Below are positions 5,527 to 6,406 of a stretch of 6,406 bases of DNA, piece after piece (position 1 is the stretch's first letter; each line of letters starts with the position of its first letter). Under the pieces are notes generated by a model. It was not told the origin of the DNA. It made no database searches and saw only the letters and a program-made list of their open reading frames with translations. Source of the DNA: Fimbriimonadaceae bacterium. Lineage in GTDB: Bacteria > Armatimonadota > Fimbriimonadia > Fimbriimonadales > Fimbriimonadaceae. The stretch is taken from positions 1 through 6,406 of the forward strand of contig JALHPH010000003.1 of the NCBI GenBank assembly GCA_022842565.1, in the 5' to 3' direction. The translations under genes were made by a program, and so were the position numbers.

Positions 5527-6305
5527 TGCGAGCGGCGGCTCTGGTTGGGCTCCTGGCCCTCGGGGGTTGTGGAGCCGGAAAAAGGCCGGCCCCGCCGCCT
5601 GCTCCGCCAGCTTCTCAAACCGACTCAATCCTTGCGCCGGCCATGATCTGGGAGGCCACTTCGACGGACGCGTTGGAGGTGGCAAAGCAGCTCGACCAAA
5701 GTGTCGCCGCACTGCGGAACGCACATGCTAAGTTCACGCTGAGCGTGCAAGATGAAGCAGGTTCTGGCAATTCCCGAGGCGAGGTCATGATCGCCGGACC
5801 AAATCAATACCTGGTCGACTTCTACCGAACCACCGAACCCACCCGAATTCTTCGGGCAGTGGCGGATGGGCAACGGCGCGCGACCCTTCGGCAAGACGGA
5901 TGGAGCGAGGTTGAGCCGGTGCCAACCAAATGGTCAAAAAGCACCGAACGCGTTTTGCCACTGTGGTCCAGGCTGTTCCCTCGGACCATGTTCCGACCGC
6001 TCATCGAGGCACAACCCGTTTATGAACCGTTGGTGAGAGAGCTTCGAAAGTCGGGCTTTTCGGTCCGTTACGAAGTAGCTGAAGTGGAGCTCAACGGGGA
6101 CTATCGACCAGCTGGCCGAATTCTCGCCGCGCCGCCTGTTGCTGGTCGTCACGAGATCGAAATCAGGCTCGACGGAATTCGAATGGTGCCTCTAACCATC
6201 CGGATGGTTAGAAATGCTCCCGCGCGCGAGATCATCTGGACAGCGTCCTGGGCGTTCGACCAGAAGTTCAAGCCGGAGACCTTCAAGTTACCGAGCGACC
6301 GGTAA
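5523..6305 (+). CDS. Predicted lipoprotein, possibly LolA/LolB-like fold
   Basis: A 260-residue protein with a lipoprotein signal peptide: MMRAAALVGLLALGGC places the modified cysteine at residue 16, with lipobox LGGC and Gly at +2. A Pro/Ala-rich linker (about 21-32) follows, then a mature domain with a helix (about 48-68) and alternating beta-strand-like segments such as AKFTLSVQDEAGSGNSRGEV (69-88) and NQYLVDFYR (94-102), ending with WAFDQKFKPETFKLP (243-257). This order, with a terminal F-xP-x-F-x-LP strand, recalls LolA/LolB and related outer-membrane lipoprotein-sorting folds, which bind lipids or lipoprotein acyl chains; that assignment is inferred from pattern only. The ATG at 5523 overlaps the branching-enzyme stop (ATGA), with a second ATG at 5526. 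No ribosome binding site is visible, so translation probably depends on coupling to the enzyme gene. Confidence 0.82.
   Translation: MMRAAALVGLLALGGCGAGKRPAPPPAPPASQTDSILAPAMIWEATSTDALEVAKQLDQSVAALRNAHAKFTLSVQDEAGSGNSRGEVMIAGPNQYLVDFYRTTEPTRILRAVADGQRRATLRQDGWSEVEPVPTKWSKSTERVLPLWSRLFPRTMFRPLIEAQPVYEPLVRELRKSGFSVRYEVAEVELNGDYRPAGRILAAPPVAGRHEIEIRLDGIRMVPLTIRMVRNAPAREIIWTASWAFDQKFKPETFKLPSDR
5925..5934 (+). repeat. ACCAAATGGT motif, copy 4
   Basis: Exact copy inside the lipoprotein gene on the plus strand, coding Thr-Lys-Trp-Ser. It shares TCA after the motif with copy 2. Confidence 0.5.
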
Positions 6306-6343
6306 CAAGTTGCGCGTACTCGCCGCGCTTTGGGTACGTCTAG

Positions 6344-6406
6344 ATGTTGATGCTCACCACAGGATTAACGTTATTGGCCACGATGGCCCTTTCCCAGACG
6401 CCGACA
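6344..6406 (+). CDS. Start of an exported protein, truncated by window end
   Basis: Twenty-one codons are visible, MLMLTTGLTLLATMALSQTP and one more, running off the right edge. The stretch is a short hydrophobic signal-peptide-like sequence with a plausible cleavage after ALS. It lacks the usual basic residue near the N-terminus. Starts at ATG 6344 or 6350 are both possible, and no clear ribosome binding site is visible in the 38-base gap after the lipoprotein gene. It is probably co-transcribed with the lipoprotein gene, but identity cannot be judged. Confidence 0.5.
   Translation, partial: MLMLTTGLTLLATMALSQTPT

Noticed and set aside
6315..6338. Possible hairpin CGTAC...GTACG after the lipoprotein gene as a terminator
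   Set aside because: The stem is only 5 bp with a 14-base loop and no T-run follows; a new coding start is 6 bases further on.

Overview
The window looks like chromosomal DNA from a diderm (Gram-negative type) bacterium of moderately high GC. It carries inner-membrane type IV pilus assembly genes and a predicted lipoprotein next to a family GH57 branching enzyme. The gene content and divergent sequences would fit a deep-branching group such as Armatimonadota, but that is a guess: there is no rRNA or other taxonomic marker here.

The layout is two divergent gene sets separated by a 174-base intergenic region (3622-3795). The minus-strand set runs leftwards from 3621. It begins with a membrane-anchored GAF + HD-GYP protein, followed by pilM-, pilN- and pilO-like genes and then the start of a fifth gene with one N-terminal membrane segment that leaves the window at base 1 (the place where pilP is often found). 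Almost every junction overlaps (GTGA, 38 bp, ATGA, ATGA), so this is one translationally coupled operon. PilM, PilN and PilO together would form the cytoplasm-to-periplasm alignment complex of a type IV pilus or related secretion machine.

The plus-strand set runs rightwards from 3796. It holds a GH57 1,4-alpha-glucan branching enzyme, a lipoprotein with a possible LolA-like fold that overlaps it by ATGA, and the first 21 codons of another exported protein that runs off the right edge.

Points of interest are: (1) the HD-GYP protein has lost the histidine of its HD pair (Leu-Asp instead) yet heads the pilus operon; (2) the 10-mer ACCAAATGGT occurs four times exactly and once with one mismatch, always in the same orientation and in several reading frames; (3) a perfect Shine-Dalgarno sequence sits 66 bases upstream of the branching enzyme with no ordinary start codon after it, but with an ATT codon at ideal spacing that opens a 19-codon basic ORF ending exactly at the enzyme's ATG. 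No mobile element, CRISPR array, tRNA or rRNA was seen, and nothing here is a convincing defence or other wholly new system.
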